DNA of 64,000 bases. Source: Ctenosaura bakeri (lineage: Eukaryota > Chordata > Lepidosauria > Squamata > Iguanidae). The stretch's first letter is position 1. Each line of letters opens with the position of its first letter. The stretch is from the NCBI GenBank assembly GCA_948474755.1, contig CAOLHI010001839.1, forward strand, positions 124,001 to 188,000. Reading direction: 5' to 3'. Below the pieces are notes generated by a model. It had not been told where the DNA came from. It saw nothing but the letters and a program-made list of their open reading frames with translations, and ran no database searches. A program made the position numbers and the translations under genes. Of the stretch, positions 43,575-54,229 are shown piece by piece.

Positions 43575-43805
43575 CATTTTTCACTCTCTTTCTGTCTGCC
43601 ACTCCTATGAAACCCTTCTTTTCTTCCCCATTCTACTTTCTGTTCTCTCTCCATGCCACCCCACTTCTCTCCCTCCTTCTTTTGCTGCCACCTCCTGTGT
43701 CTCTATGCCGTTCTTTCTTCCTCTCTCTTTCTCCTTCCCCCTCTTTCCTTTTTTCAGTCCTTTTTTCAGTCCTCTCCCTCCTCTCCCTCCCTTTGTTTCC
43801 TGTGG
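43575..43805. repeat. Polypyrimidine-rich tract
   Basis: About 230 bp dominated by C/T on the plus strand (CTCTCTTTCTCCTTCCCCCT and similar). The plus-strand frames through it only reflect composition. Confidence 0.8.
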
Positions 43806-44317
43806 TTTATCTAGTGAAGTGGGACAGACTGCTGTTAACAGAAATCTAAAATGATCACTTCAAAAGAACTTTTGAAATTAGGCTGAGGGCTCCATTGTGT
43901 AGTAGTACATTTTTCAAACATAGGCACCCATCAAGACAGTCTTCAGTGTCAGTCCCTCCAGGGCAGACCAGAAATAGAGCAACCTATATTGATCCATATA
44001 ACAGAACTCACCGGAGTAGTTTTCATCTCCACCACAGTCAGATCTTTTGCAAAGCTAATGGGTCCTAATTGCCTATTCATGATTAAAGCACCTGGAAATA
44101 CTTTGGATTACAAGAGGGAAATCTCACAACAATACAAGGCTGATGGGCAAATCTACTCACCCTCCAGTTACTACGAGGTCTGCAGCTTAGCTCAGAAAGA
44201 ACAAGGAACCCTGATGAGATGGCAGGTGACCTCACTGTCCCTGATAACCAAAAAGGCAGAAGGTTTCACTCCTCTAAACCCACATTCCACTGTACTACTG
44301 GAGAATGGTTAGTAGCC

Positions 44318-44880
44318 TCTCATGTCAAGGATGCAGTGAAGCCACTCTCGGTTTTACTCCAGACTCTAAAACATGGTGGGGCAATTGTGGGGGCTGGGGA
44401 GATGCATTAGCCCCCCAGGAGACCTTGAAGAGCCACATACCCCCACATATACATTACTAAAAACTAAAAATTATTTTGCCTTATACATGTCAAAGGGGCC
44501 TTTTTCAAAAACAGGAAGTGACTGGAAGCTACTTTCGGTTTACTTCTGATTGTTAAAAGGACTTTTCTTGGGCCTAAAATGGCTCTGGCAAAGGTGCGGG
44601 GGAGGAATCATGGTGCAAATGCCCCCCAACCCCCTAGAAGGCATTTTGGGGTAAAGAAAATTGTTTCCAAAACATTTTCATATTTTTTACTTACTTTTTT
44701 TTTTAACTTTTGTGTGACCTACAGACCTCATTTTATCACCCTTATCCTAAAGGAGCTATCCAAGGTGCCAGACCGTGCCCATCCCCTGCCCCGCAAAGAA
44801 GCTTAGTACCTTTAAAGTCTGGGGAAAAACACAAAGTAGAATCAGTGCACCACTGACATGGCAGTTTCCAGCAGCTGTTT
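44318..44880. mobile_element. Foldback family F (copy F4), split by a 381-bp insert
   Basis: Left arm TCATGTCAAGGATGCAGTGA, CGGTTTTACTCCAGACTCTA; it resumes at 44752 with GGAGCTATCCAAGGTGCCAG, right arm AGTGCACCACTGACATGG. The uninterrupted order is seen in F2 and F5. Confidence 0.8.
44371..44751. mobile_element. Unclassified insert with 5-bp target duplication
   Basis: CTAAA at 44366-44370 is repeated at 44747-44751; the coordinates include one copy. The insert has ACTTTTCTTGGGCCTAAAAT, GGCTCTGGCAAAGGTGCG and GAAGGCATTTTGGGG. No long frame, no clear LTR termini. A 5-bp duplication fits an LTR-type or some cut-and-paste elements. Confidence 0.6.
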
Positions 44881-45008
44881 CACACATGACTTCTCTTTTA
44901 GCTATGCATCCAAAACCTGTAATGTTTGAATGCGGCAAATTTGCTTGAAAGGAGAGCCAGGATTGTCTGCAACTTCCTTTGGCACGTATCAGGGTTAACA
45001 AATCAATA

Positions 45009-45215
45009 TTTGTCGTTACGCCCTCAAGTTGATTCCAACTCATGGTCACTCTTGGATTTTCTTGGCAACATTTCTTCCAAGAAAGTTTGCTGTTGCCTTC
45101 CTCTCAGGCTGAGAGAGTGTGACTTACTTGCCTGAGGTCACCCAGGGGGTGCGCTCCAGTGGGAGCAGCGATTTGAACCCTGGTCTCCTGGAGTCCTAGT
45201 CCACCACTAGGCAGT
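45009..45215 (-). mobile_element. tRNA-derived SINE, type 1 (copy B19)
   Basis: CCCTCAAGTTGATTCCAACT, GCTGAGAGAGTGTGACTTAC, B-box complement GATTTGAACCC. Followed immediately by B20. Confidence 0.88.
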
Positions 45216-45227
45216 GCTGTTTCTAAA

Positions 45228-45447
45228 GTGTTGTTGGTGTGTGACATCAACTTGTTTCCAATTGTGGAGACCCTAAGACAAAACTATAACTTTTTTTTTT
45301 GTTACGAACAGTTCAGAATAGGGTTGCCATTGCCTTCCTCTGAGGCTGAGAGAACGTGACTTGCCCAAAGCCACTCAGTAGATTTCCATGGCTGAGTAGG
45401 GATTCAAACCCCAATCAAACCACTACTACACCATGCTGGTCCTACTA
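45228..45447 (-). mobile_element. tRNA-derived SINE, type 1 (copy B20)
   Basis: AACTTGTTTCCAATTGTGGA, GGCTGAGAGAACGTGACTTG, TGGCTGAGTAGGGATTCAAA and CACTACTACACCATGCTGG. Tandem to B19, same orientation, probably independent insertions. Confidence 0.88.
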
Positions 45448-45479
45448 ATATTTCTAATGTTTAGCTCTGTGTAACGTGT

Positions 45480-46130
45480 AAAATGGCCCTCGGTTCCCTG
45501 AGATGGTTCTCCTATAAGTAGATTTCTCCTCCTTGCCTTAGCTGGATTTGAACATCCAGTTTCTCCCTCCCTTTTGTGTCAGTGCATACAGCTGCTGACT
45601 CATTGTGTGGCTGGGGGAGAGTGACTCAGGTGGCGATGGGGAGGAAGCAAAGACCATTGAATGTTGATTTTAACCTCTTCAAAGGAGAGGGGGGAAAAAG
45701 AGGCAAGCAGGGAATCAGGGAAGAGCATTACAATGACGCAGCTGATTAGCAGGCTGTTCCATGTTCTCATTGCCTCAAGAGCTGTAACCACGGAAATGTA
45801 AGTCCTTTGCTAATTTCCAAAAGCCAAAGTCATTCTTCCTTCTACCTCCCCTCAACACACCATCCCTGATTGGCATTCTGTGTGTGTGTGTGTGTGTGTG
45901 TGTCTGCATCTCATTCAAACCCCTCCATTTTTTTGTAGCACAGATCTGTAGGAGTTGTGCGGTGAATATGGATTCTTTTAACCCATTCAAGTAGCATCTC
46001 TCAGCAGACAAGTTCACACTACAGGCAAGACTCGGTGAGAAAGTCCTTTGCATTCATCAGCTAACCATGCAGAAGAGGATTTTATCCCACAGGGTGGCTG
46101 CTGGCAGCAGCAGTGCCAAAAATCAGGATT
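45480..46130. other. Repeat-poor segment, weak regulatory candidate
   Basis: Contains GTTGATTTTAACCTCTTCAA and CTAATTTCCAAAAGCCAAAG, with a (TG)n run at 45880-45903. No exon recognised. Confidence 0.25.
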
Positions 46131-46867
46131 AGCTAGTGCCTCAGTTCAAGCAGCGGAAAAGGAAGGGAAAGAATCTGAAATGCACACAGAAGGGTTTGCT
46201 CCTCTTTGACATGTTATTCCCCCCCCCGCACACACACACACACAAAAATCTGCTCAAAGATTTAGTGTCTTCAATTACAATTTAAGTAGGAGGCAAACCT
46301 ATTCAAATAAAAATGAGAGGTTTTTACACTTTGCAAGCTCAAAGCATTGGGAGATCTGAATGTTGTGCTTCTCACAGCAGTGTTAGCTGACCCACAGAAT
46401 ATATTTCCTAGGCTGGGTCAAAGTTGTAAAGTTGTTTACAAGAGGACATCTGCATTTCTTTTGGATCTTTTGGTTTGCGTTTGTATATGTTTCTATATCA
46501 AACCAGATGGCAATTCCTCTACACAGACAACTCAAATTCAAAACAGACACCACGAAGTATGTGTTGGTCGATATTCAGAAGCGCAAGGCAGCCAGAATGG
46601 AAATGCTATTACTGCAACGTTGGGAAAAAGACAAATAACCAAATGAAGATAGTCTTTCAGTTAAAGACATGCACACAAATATTTGGAAAATTGGATGCTG
46701 TTGAAATTGGTCTCAAAGAAGGCTTTCTTTTGCACCTGGTTCAGATGCCTTAAAACTCTCCATGCAGATAGACTCATTTTGATGATGATGATGATGAGAC
46801 AACAATAAAGATCTATATGTGCAATTATTATCCTTCATATTTAGAAAAGCTAGTGAAAATCTCTCTG

Positions 46868-47118
46868 CTAAATAGATCTTGGAAAAGTAACTCCTGCAGA
46901 CTATAGTTCCAAAATCCCTGAGGCAGCATAGCTACAGGCCATTCTTGCTGTGAAGTTCTGGGAGCTGTAGTCCAAAGGAATCACTTCTGATTTTTGTCCT
47001 GTTTTAGAGTTTATCCTTGGGATTATTTAGACTGCAATTCCCAGAATCCCTCTGCCAGCATCATTGGCTGTACCTGCTGTATGGGATTCTGGGTATTTTG
47101 GTCCTCCCCCCAAAAAAA
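46868..47118. mobile_element. Two adjacent foldback family G copies (G4, G5)
   Basis: Unit one: CTTGGAAAAGTAACTCCTGC, GACTATAGTTCC facing TTCTGGGAGCTGTAGTCC. Unit two: GACTGCAATTCCCAGAATCC facing GGGATTCTGGGTATTTTGG. Confidence 0.65.
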
Positions 47119-47284
47119 AAAATCTTCCAAGCTCTGATTTTTATGCTGTTCGAGAGTTTGTATGTTGCTTTTATTTGCATTATATTGCAGCATTTGCAAT
47201 GTTGTGCAAGCCGTGCCAGGAATGCTTGCGAAGGGAGGGATCTAATGAATTTGTGTTGAAGGGAAGAGAGGATGACTAAATCAG

Positions 47285-47700
47285 ATGCCGTACATAGACC
47301 CAAGCCCTTTAACTGGCAGTCATGAAGACACCTTTGTTCGCAAAAATCACACCCTGGGGCTCCTATCCTCATCCATCAAGGTCCATTTTCTCATTCTGAC
47401 TTTCTGGGAATGGGATGCTGAAGCAGCTATCATCACTAGCTGTCTCCACCAATCTCGTGGATCAATACTGCCCAGAGCTGGGACGAAGTATTCCTTCCTA
47501 GCAATGGTCACGGTTCATTCTATTAGCAGCCTATCGATTCTGACATATTGTTGGCTTGCGAGCAAACTTCAGCAGCGATGCATTCTTTCTCTGTTTTTGT
47601 TTTTTTCAGCATAAGAAGATTCATCTTTCTTTCCTCTCTGAGAGATGCCAGACTTGCATTCTGAAGTCCAGATCTGCTGTGGATTAGTTGTGACAGGTAC
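47285..47700. promoter_or_regulatory. Candidate conserved non-coding element 8
   Basis: Repeat-free about 400 bp; includes TTCTATTAGCAGCCTATCGA, GGCTTGCGAGCAAACTTC and GAAGCAGCTATCATCACTAG. Frames here (for example a 109-codon plus-strand one) have no known domain. Confidence 0.35.
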
Positions 47701-48224
47701 TCATTTGCTGAAAAGCACAGAGCATCCAAACACCAAACAAGGCCCTTTAAGACCCTTTGTTCTCATCTCCAAAGACGTATCAAAGGAACTGAGCAAAGAA
47801 ACATAGAAAGGCATGTGCCCTGAGCTCGCAAAGTAACTTCACAGTAATTGCTTGCACTGGTAAAAGCATCAGAGAAGGGAGAAAAGAGTCTGGAGAATGG
47901 ATGGAGCCATGAAAAATTGAAGAAACAAACTCTACAGTGTTGAAACAGTTCACATTAGGACATCGCAAGTAACTAAGTTTTGTGGTTTCCAGCTAGAAAT
48001 ACTAGATCTTGTGGCTGCCGGCATTATGCTTGGGTTTTAGGAACAGGAATGAATTTCAAAATGGCACAAGCCCACAGCCAAACATTTTGTGGTGAAAGAA
48101 CTGAAAGCTGCACTGCTGTGTGTGTTTGTGGAGTAGGATGGGTGAGGTGGGATAAATACCAACCATGTTTGAAGAGTTAGCCTATCAAGCAAGTAAAATC
48201 ACATCAAGAAAAAAAAATTAAGGT

Positions 48225-48352
48225 CTGTTATTATCAGTCCCTAGTAAAATAGATCCATTAAATCAGTTGGATTTAGCCATGTGCTGATTCACCATTTGAT
48301 AACTGATTCAGTGGATCTACTTTAGTTTGGAGTTAGCCTAGGTTGGAGAGCA
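48225..48352. mobile_element. Palindromic repeat family L (copy 2)
   Basis: AAAATAGATCCATTAAATCA faces TGATTCAGTGGATCTACTTT. Confidence 0.55.
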
Positions 48353-48355
48353 ACC

Positions 48356-49375
48356 AGGGGCCCATCCACACTACAGAATTATAGCACTATTATTCTAACT
48401 TAACTGTCACAGTTCCATCCTGTGGAATCTGAGAATGGTAGTCTGGTGAAGCACTAGAGTACTCTGGCTGAGAATTCTAAATGACCCTCCTATCACAAAT
48501 AGGTGTGTGTGTGTGTGTTTCTTGTGTGGGAGGAAGGAAGATAAAGGAAGGCTTGCTTGGGTCAGCCCAGGGCACAGACAAACCAGACCTGCTTTCTTTC
48601 CTCCATCACTGGAGTAGTAGCACCCCTTCTAACCTTATTATCACACCCTGGCTCCCTCTCCATACTTAATCACAACCCTGCTTTCCCTAAGACCCACAAC
48701 TTTTGTGGATAAAAGGCAAAGCTGATTAACGGTTACTCCAAAAAGGAATGGATCACCTGTGGTAGTGTGTTACTAAAATTCAAACCAAAGAAAATACTCT
48801 GTGAAGGCAATACTTCTAGAAAAATGGCATGAAATCTTTATTAAAAGAACCAACAAGGGAAAAGGTATTGTTGATTTAAGAAGATTCAACCTAAATCACA
48901 ATTTCTCAAAGATATCTGACTGTTTCCTTCAAACCACCACGGTGTTCCCCAACGGAGCTTTCACACACCCTTTTGGCTGTCCCAGCACAAAGGTATGTTT
49001 CTCCACTCAGGATTCCATTCTCTGACCCTTTCAGAGGTGGCTTGGTTACTTCTCTGTCCCCACACTAGCCCTCGGAGAAGCTAATCCACTCCTAGAAAAC
49101 CCTCTTTTGGATGCTCTGACTTAGAGCTCTCTCTATGAAACTCACTGAAGGATCACCAGAGTCTAATCCATGCTCCCAGTATATATGCTTTCTGCTGTCT
49201 CCCCCCACAGCCTCTCTCTCTGGCTAAGGCTGGGTGTTCTAATCTAACTACATCACCCTCTGTTACTAGGGCTGCTCTGCTAGCCACATTCCCAGGTTTT
49301 GTCACACCTCCCTAAACTGCCAGTCCTAGGATTCAATGGGATGTTGCCGTGGCTGTGTAGTGTGAGTGGACCCCA
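48356..49375. mobile_element. Diverged family A-like foldback (A21) split by an LTR
   Basis: Left half GGGCCCATCCACACTACAGA, ATCCTGTGGAATCTGAGAAT, GAGAATTCTAAATGACCCTC; the right half resumes at 49307 with CCTCCCTAAACTGCCAGTCC, GATTCAATGGGATGTTG, GTGTAGTGTGAGTGG. Confidence 0.7.
48492..49306 (-). mobile_element. Solo LTR of an endogenous retrovirus with CCTCC target duplication
   Basis: On the minus strand it starts TGTGACAAAACCTGGG, has a TATA-like ATATATAC near 49185, an AATAAA at about 48838 followed by a T-rich stretch, and ends TTTGTGATA. CCTCC flanks both sides (48487-48491 and 49307-49311). About 815 bp; no gag, pol or env remains, so it is a recombined solo LTR. Confidence 0.75.
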
Positions 49376-49439
49376 GGACTTGGAAGGTTACTAATTCCAT
49401 TAAGTACTGCTTAGGTCCAGATCCTCTGAAAGATGGTTA

Positions 49440-49882
49440 TCTCCCAACACAAGCACGTTTAAGTCTCAAGAACCTTGAATGAGGGCTTTCTCATAGTTCC
49501 ATCAATGTCATAGGTCCAACTGGTGAGGACGCATAAGAAGACTGTCTTGGTGGCTGCTCTCAGGCTATGGAAACTTCTCTCCCATGGAAAGCTAGCCTGT
49601 CTCCTTCTCTCTTCTCCTTTTACCAGCAAGTAAAGACCTTTTCATTTAAACTGGGATTTGGTGATTAACTGTTTGTGCAGAAGGATTTGGTAACAGGGTG
49701 TGTGTGCCACATTTTTATCCTTATAGTGACATTTTTTAAAAGTGATTCTGCAGTATTTTACATTATTTTTTAAACATGATAGCTATGTTAATTATTTTTT
49801 AATTTTTGTATCAAGTTTTTAGGTGTATTTTGTTGCAAGCTGCCTGAGGAGGATAAAAATTAAATAAATAAAAAGTGTAAAT
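49440..49882 (+). mobile_element. L2/CR1-type LINE 3' end (copy C3)
   Basis: GTTTAAGTCTCAAGAACCTT, CTTGGTGGCTGCTCTCAGGC, TTACCAGCAAGTAAAGACC and the finish GCAAGCTGCCTGAGGAGGAT then AAATAAATAAAA. 5'-truncated. Confidence 0.7.
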
Positions 49883-49970
49883 GAATAAATGTAGCTATTT
49901 ACTAGGTAACTAGTTGCATGTATACTACAAAAGCCCAAACAATATTTAGCCCTCATTATACATTTCTTAA

Positions 49971-50081
49971 GAGGGAAGGGAAGGGAAGGGAAGGGAAGGA
50001 GAGGAAGGAAGGAAAGGGAAAGGGAAAGGGAAAGGGAAAGGGAAAGGGAAAGGGAAAGGGAAAGGGAAAGGGAAAGGGAAA
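49971..50081. repeat. (GGGAA)n to (GGGAAA)n purine array
   Basis: 111 bp of pure A/G: pentamer units, a short irregular stretch, then about 12 GGGAAA hexamers. The plus-strand frame gives a Lys-Gly repeat, which is only a by-product. Closely spaced G-triplets allow G-quadruplex or triplex folding. Confidence 0.95.
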
Positions 50082-51149
50082 TCAGCCAGATAGTTTCTCA
50101 AAGCATAATAGAATAATCTAGCTACATTTAGTTACTCAAAAATCTGTAGCAACACAAGACACAGAACGACCCAGCATTTGAATCATGTGAAACTATCTCC
50201 ACTCTTTAGTGAGGCAACAACCAAAGTAACTAAACAACCAAAGTAAAGTAACCAAAGTAACTAAACTATATAGTTAATCTGGAAAGGATGAGGTTATCGC
50301 TCAAGTTATAATCATAATGCAACTAAGTTATACCTTTCTTACTGTGAAAGAAACTAATTAAAAGTAACCTGTTCATTGTAACAAGTTACTTCCAAGCTCT
50401 GATACAGACTTAGGCAGGCTGATAGCACATCTGTTGAAGTCAAGGATTTGCTTATTTCAGTCTTGATCAGTTTGCCTCCAAAATGAATTTTTGAATAAAC
50501 AGAAAAATACAACAAATGAAATAAAATAAATGAGAAAACATTTTTGCTTTGCACACCCATTCCTTCCTTTTTACCAGTTTATTCTGATAATACCTCTAGT
50601 AGCCCACACTGAAGGAGGAGTACAGAATTCAGTGCTCTGTGGTTTCTCTGGACAGGAATTCTTGGAGAACTGCATTCCTCAGGAGAACATGATGAATTGT
50701 AACAGAAGCACATTATCAGTTGCCAGATGCACCATTTATTGAATTGCCATTTGCAGAGGTCTGTGAGCCAAGCATTCAAGGCAGAAACTGAAGGAACAAA
50801 AGAGAGAGAAAGAAAAACCTGGATAACACTATAATAGGCAGTAAATCTACTGGAAACAGGCAGAAAAATCCCCACATTATGGCTCAGACTGATCCAAAGT
50901 ATTCTGCTGAAATCTTACTGAGTGGTTGGAAAATGCTTGATTGAGTAAACATTGGAAGCATAGTTCTCAACTCCTTTTATTATTTTTTTTCCCTTCCAAA
51001 ATGTTGGAAACAGCTGCTTAGAATCAGATTCTCGGCTTCTCCAAATAGGAGAAAGGGCATTTCTGGTAATAGATCTAGGTGGTTATAGACCCTTTGGTTG
51101 CTTTGCTTATGATTTGCCATCAGGTTGACCTTGACTCTATGAATGAGAG

Positions 51150-51344
51150 CCAGCATAGCATAGTGGCTTATGTGTTGGACTAGTATTCTGGGAGAACAGG
51201 GTTCAGATCTCCACTCAAATATGGAAACTGACTCAGTGACCATGGGCAATTCACAGTCTCTCAGTCTTAGAGGAAGGCATGGCAAACCTTGCCAAGAGAG
51301 TGATATGATAGTCACAGCTGACATGAAGACACAAAACAGCAACA
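51150..51344 (+). mobile_element. tRNA-derived SINE, type 1 (B21) in the BovB relic
   Basis: ATGAATGAGAG at 51139-51149 and ATGAATAAGAG at 51345-51355 form a near-perfect 11-bp target duplication around a complete type 1 SINE (CCAGCATAGCATAGTGGCTT to CAAAACAGCAACA). Confidence 0.9.
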
Positions 51345-51447
51345 ATGAATAAGAGAGTTCTGTGAGCTCTGGTCACCAACAACCCTGCTTAGATCTTGCA
51401 AACTCAGGGCTGTGGCTTCCCTGGTCAAATCAATCCATCTGTAACAT

Positions 51448-51647
51448 GGCCCTTTCTGCACTACACTGTTACAGTGCTATTATTCCACTTGCAACATCCT
51501 ATGGACTCCTGGGGTTTGCAGTTTAGGGAAGGGCATTTAGAATTCTCAGCCAGAGAGCTCTTTGGCCTCAGGAAGCTACAAACCCCAGAAATCCAGAGGA
51601 GGTTGAAAGTGGAATAATAGCTCTGTCACAGGTAGTGAAGAAAAGCC
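51448..51647 (-). mobile_element. Foldback family A, full-length copy (A14) in the BovB relic
   Basis: GGCCCTTTCTGCACTACACT to AGAAAAGCC with core CAGCCAGAGAGCTCTTTGGC. The LINE coding homology stops at the left edge and resumes at the right edge. Arms not mirrored. Confidence 0.85.
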
Positions 51648-52844
51648 AGTGATCTTCCAACTTTTCCAATCATTATTATCTCTTCCATCATATAACACAT
51701 CCAAAGTATGACAGCCTCAGTTTAGCCATTTTGGCTTCCTGTGGGAGTTCAGGGTCAATTTGCTCTAGAACCCATTTATTTGTCTTTTTGACAATCCATG
51801 GTGTCTGTAACACTCTCACCCAGCACCACATGTCAAATGAGTTGATTCTTTTCCTGTCAGTTAACCATTTTCCTTAAAGAGAGGTGGGACTTCACCATCT
51901 CATGAGAGCTGTCAACTCTTAAAATGCAATATGGTGGTGGGTGGTGCCCAGCAGAACTAAAAATGTTGGGGTCCAAGGCCACGTGCTTCCCTCTGTTCCT
52001 CCTTTTCCTTTCTCTTTGCCCTTGCACACCACAGTTTTTTTACTTGCAAGAGTTGTTAAGCCATGGCTGTCTGTTACATTTGAATCAGGAATCTGTGGCT
52101 TTATCTCAGATGACAAACCAAGATTTGTGGTTTTAAAAGCACCAGCAGAAATCATTTGGGAGACAGCAGAGCAGGAATGGAAAGAGAGTGCAGAGGAGTG
52201 TATGGACATGTGGCTCGTTTTCTTTCAAACAGATTGTGGTTTATTCAACTGAGTGACACATTTGAAACAGGTCAGTATGGTGAGATAAGCAGACAGCCCT
52301 CAGATTTAAATTCTGGGGAAATAGGCATGTGGCTATAATAAATAGAATCTCTGAAGGAATGACAGTGGTGTAATGGAACCAGGACTTGCAGGATTGGATA
52401 GCCAATACTTTTGGATTAAAACATTTTACCAATATCATCTGCCACTTAGACCTCCCTGTTCCCTCTGTATTTGGCTGTTATCTTCATAGTAGATTGGATG
52501 AGAGTGTGAATTTAACAGCAACAATGTGTTGTTGCATAATATGTCGCTACACAAATGGAGTTACTTGGTCTTGAGCAGGCAAATGAGACCCCTTAGCTTT
52601 ACAAAAGGCCTGTTCTTGCAGATGGAAACTCTTTCAGCTGATTCATTGATGTCACCACAGTTGCTCGCATTTTTCCCTTCTCTCTGCAGCTGCAACTGTG
52701 AAGGCTATCGTGAATGCTTGACCTTGAAATTTTGCCTGAGTAGTGGTAATATTTTCCTTGGGGAATCCTCCTATGTCTGCTCATTTACCATCATTTGTAG
52801 TATTTTTGTAATAACAGTTGTAGGCTGCATATGGCAGAACTTGT

Positions 52845-52965
52845 AAAAACCATTTCTTAGGATAACAACTCCTAAAGTCCTTCAGATAGCATGGCAACGG
52901 GCTGGAGAGGGATTTTGGGAACTATCATGTATAAAAATAATTTTTCAAAGCTCCGTCCTGTAGTT
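52845..52965. mobile_element. Foldback family G (copy G6)
   Basis: ACAACTCCTAAAGTCCTTCA faces GGGATTTTGGGAACTATC, then TTTTTCAAAGCTC. Confidence 0.5.
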
Positions 52966-53188
52966 TCTCTGTTTAGACAGGCCTTTGGATAGCAGCTGCT
53001 GCACTGTTGCTTTTACACTGTGTGTGTGTGTGTGTGTTTGCATAGACTGTGTATTGTACAAAGAATGTCATCATCCCTCAGTTTGGCTCTATTGCCTAAG
53101 GCGAAGACAAACTGCAATGTAACACTATCTGAAGGGCCATATATTCTCTGGACCTTGACTTTTGTATTTTAATTATATTGCAAAAGCA

Positions 53189-53406
53189 GCGGCAGCTGAT
53201 GGTTTCCATGTTAGTAGCGTGATGAATCTGCTCCCTGATTTAGCTGAGCTTTCAAAGGAACTCTCCAAGGTGCTGAACCCTAGGCCCAAAGCAACTTTAG
53301 AGCCTTGGATAGTTCCTTTAATGTTTGAACCAAAAGCTGGAATAGATGCTAAAAAGCTGGAGTGGATGCAGTGACCCACTGATCTGGAAGGCATCAGCTG
53401 CCACCA
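53189..53406. mobile_element. Foldback family F (copy F5), complete
   Basis: GGCAGCTGATGGTTTCCATG at the left, GATCTGGAAGGCATCAGCTG then CC at the right: this copy shows that the terminal repeat extends outward to GGCAGCTGATGG. The centre holds CAAGGTGCTGAACCCTAGGC. Confidence 0.85.
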
Positions 53407-53577
53407 ATTTTAAGCCAACCCCAGAACCCTTGTAGGCAAAACATACATTTTGAAAAGATATAACATACATGCTCTCATTTCCCAAGTGACTCTACCAAGA
53501 TATTTCTTCTTGACAAACACAACAGAGATATCCGTTGTAAAATGGAGCATATAATATATAATAGTAATATTAAGGGA

Positions 53578-53772
53578 TAGCCAGTGGGATATAGTGGTTT
53601 GAGTGCTGGACTATGACTCTGGAGACCAGGGTTCAATTCCCCACTTCTCCATGGAAACCCACTGGGTGACCTTGGGCATGTCACATACTCTCAGCCCCCA
53701 AAAACCCTGTGATAGGTGTGCCTTAGGGTCATCATAAGTTGGAAACAACTTGAAGGCACACAACAACAACGG
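53578..53772 (+). mobile_element. tRNA-derived SINE, type 1 (copy B22), most complete
   Basis: AGCCAGTGGGATATAGTGGT, B box GGTTCAATTCC at 53630-53640, TGGAAACCCACTGGGTGACC, CATAAGTTGGAAACAACTTG, GGCACACAACAACAAC. This copy shows the entire unit of about 190 bp. Confidence 0.95.
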
Positions 53773-54229
53773 TAACAACAAATAATATTGATGTTGCTGG
53801 TTTTGTTTTTAGTGATCAAAATACTGAACACTCAGAATGTAGTCTCATATCTTGTGGACTTTGATGATGCAGAGAGTAGGGAGATAACCAGATGAGCAGA
53901 ATAATAGCTTCTGAGATCCTCAAGCAAGGAACTAGTTTCTGGAGCAATTAGTTCAATTTTTAGAAAGAAAATACTACCATATTCTGGTGACTGCCAGTTC
54001 TCCATTAAAATATTTGCTCCTACCTCTATAATTGTGTACAAACATACCCATATTTCTATTCAACTACCAATCCATCCAAGATGTGACCCTTGATCATGAT
54101 TTAGAATAAAGCTGGATAGGAGAAAAAAAACTTCTCTTAACTAGATGGAAAAAGATGCTGGAAAAAATAATAACTCTGTTGAATAGAAGAGACAGAAAGG
54201 GTACCATCTAGTTACTGAGAATGAAAGCA

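Larger units (their letters stand above)
51105..51890 (-). pseudogene. BovB/RTE-like LINE relic (reverse transcriptase C-terminus and tail)
   Basis: Read on the minus strand, about 51880-51660 encodes residues like DRKRINSF, WCWVRVLQTPW and AKMAKLRLSYFG, which match the end of the RTE/BovB ORF2 protein, with stop codons after YFG. After family A copy A14, about 51442-51356 continues the C-terminal region (CAGATGGATTGATTTGACC), and 51149-51105 holds the tail, near GCCATCAGGTTGACC on the plus strand. It is broken by stops, by a foldback and by a SINE, and is non-functional. Such LINEs are the usual partners that mobilise squamate SINEs. Confidence 0.75.

Noticed and set aside
43561..43854. 97-codon Ser/Pro/Leu/Phe-rich frame
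   Set aside because: Results from the polypyrimidine tract.
49918..50121. Open frame encoding a Lys-Gly repeat
   Set aside because: It is the translation of the (GGGAAA)n array and has no independent support.
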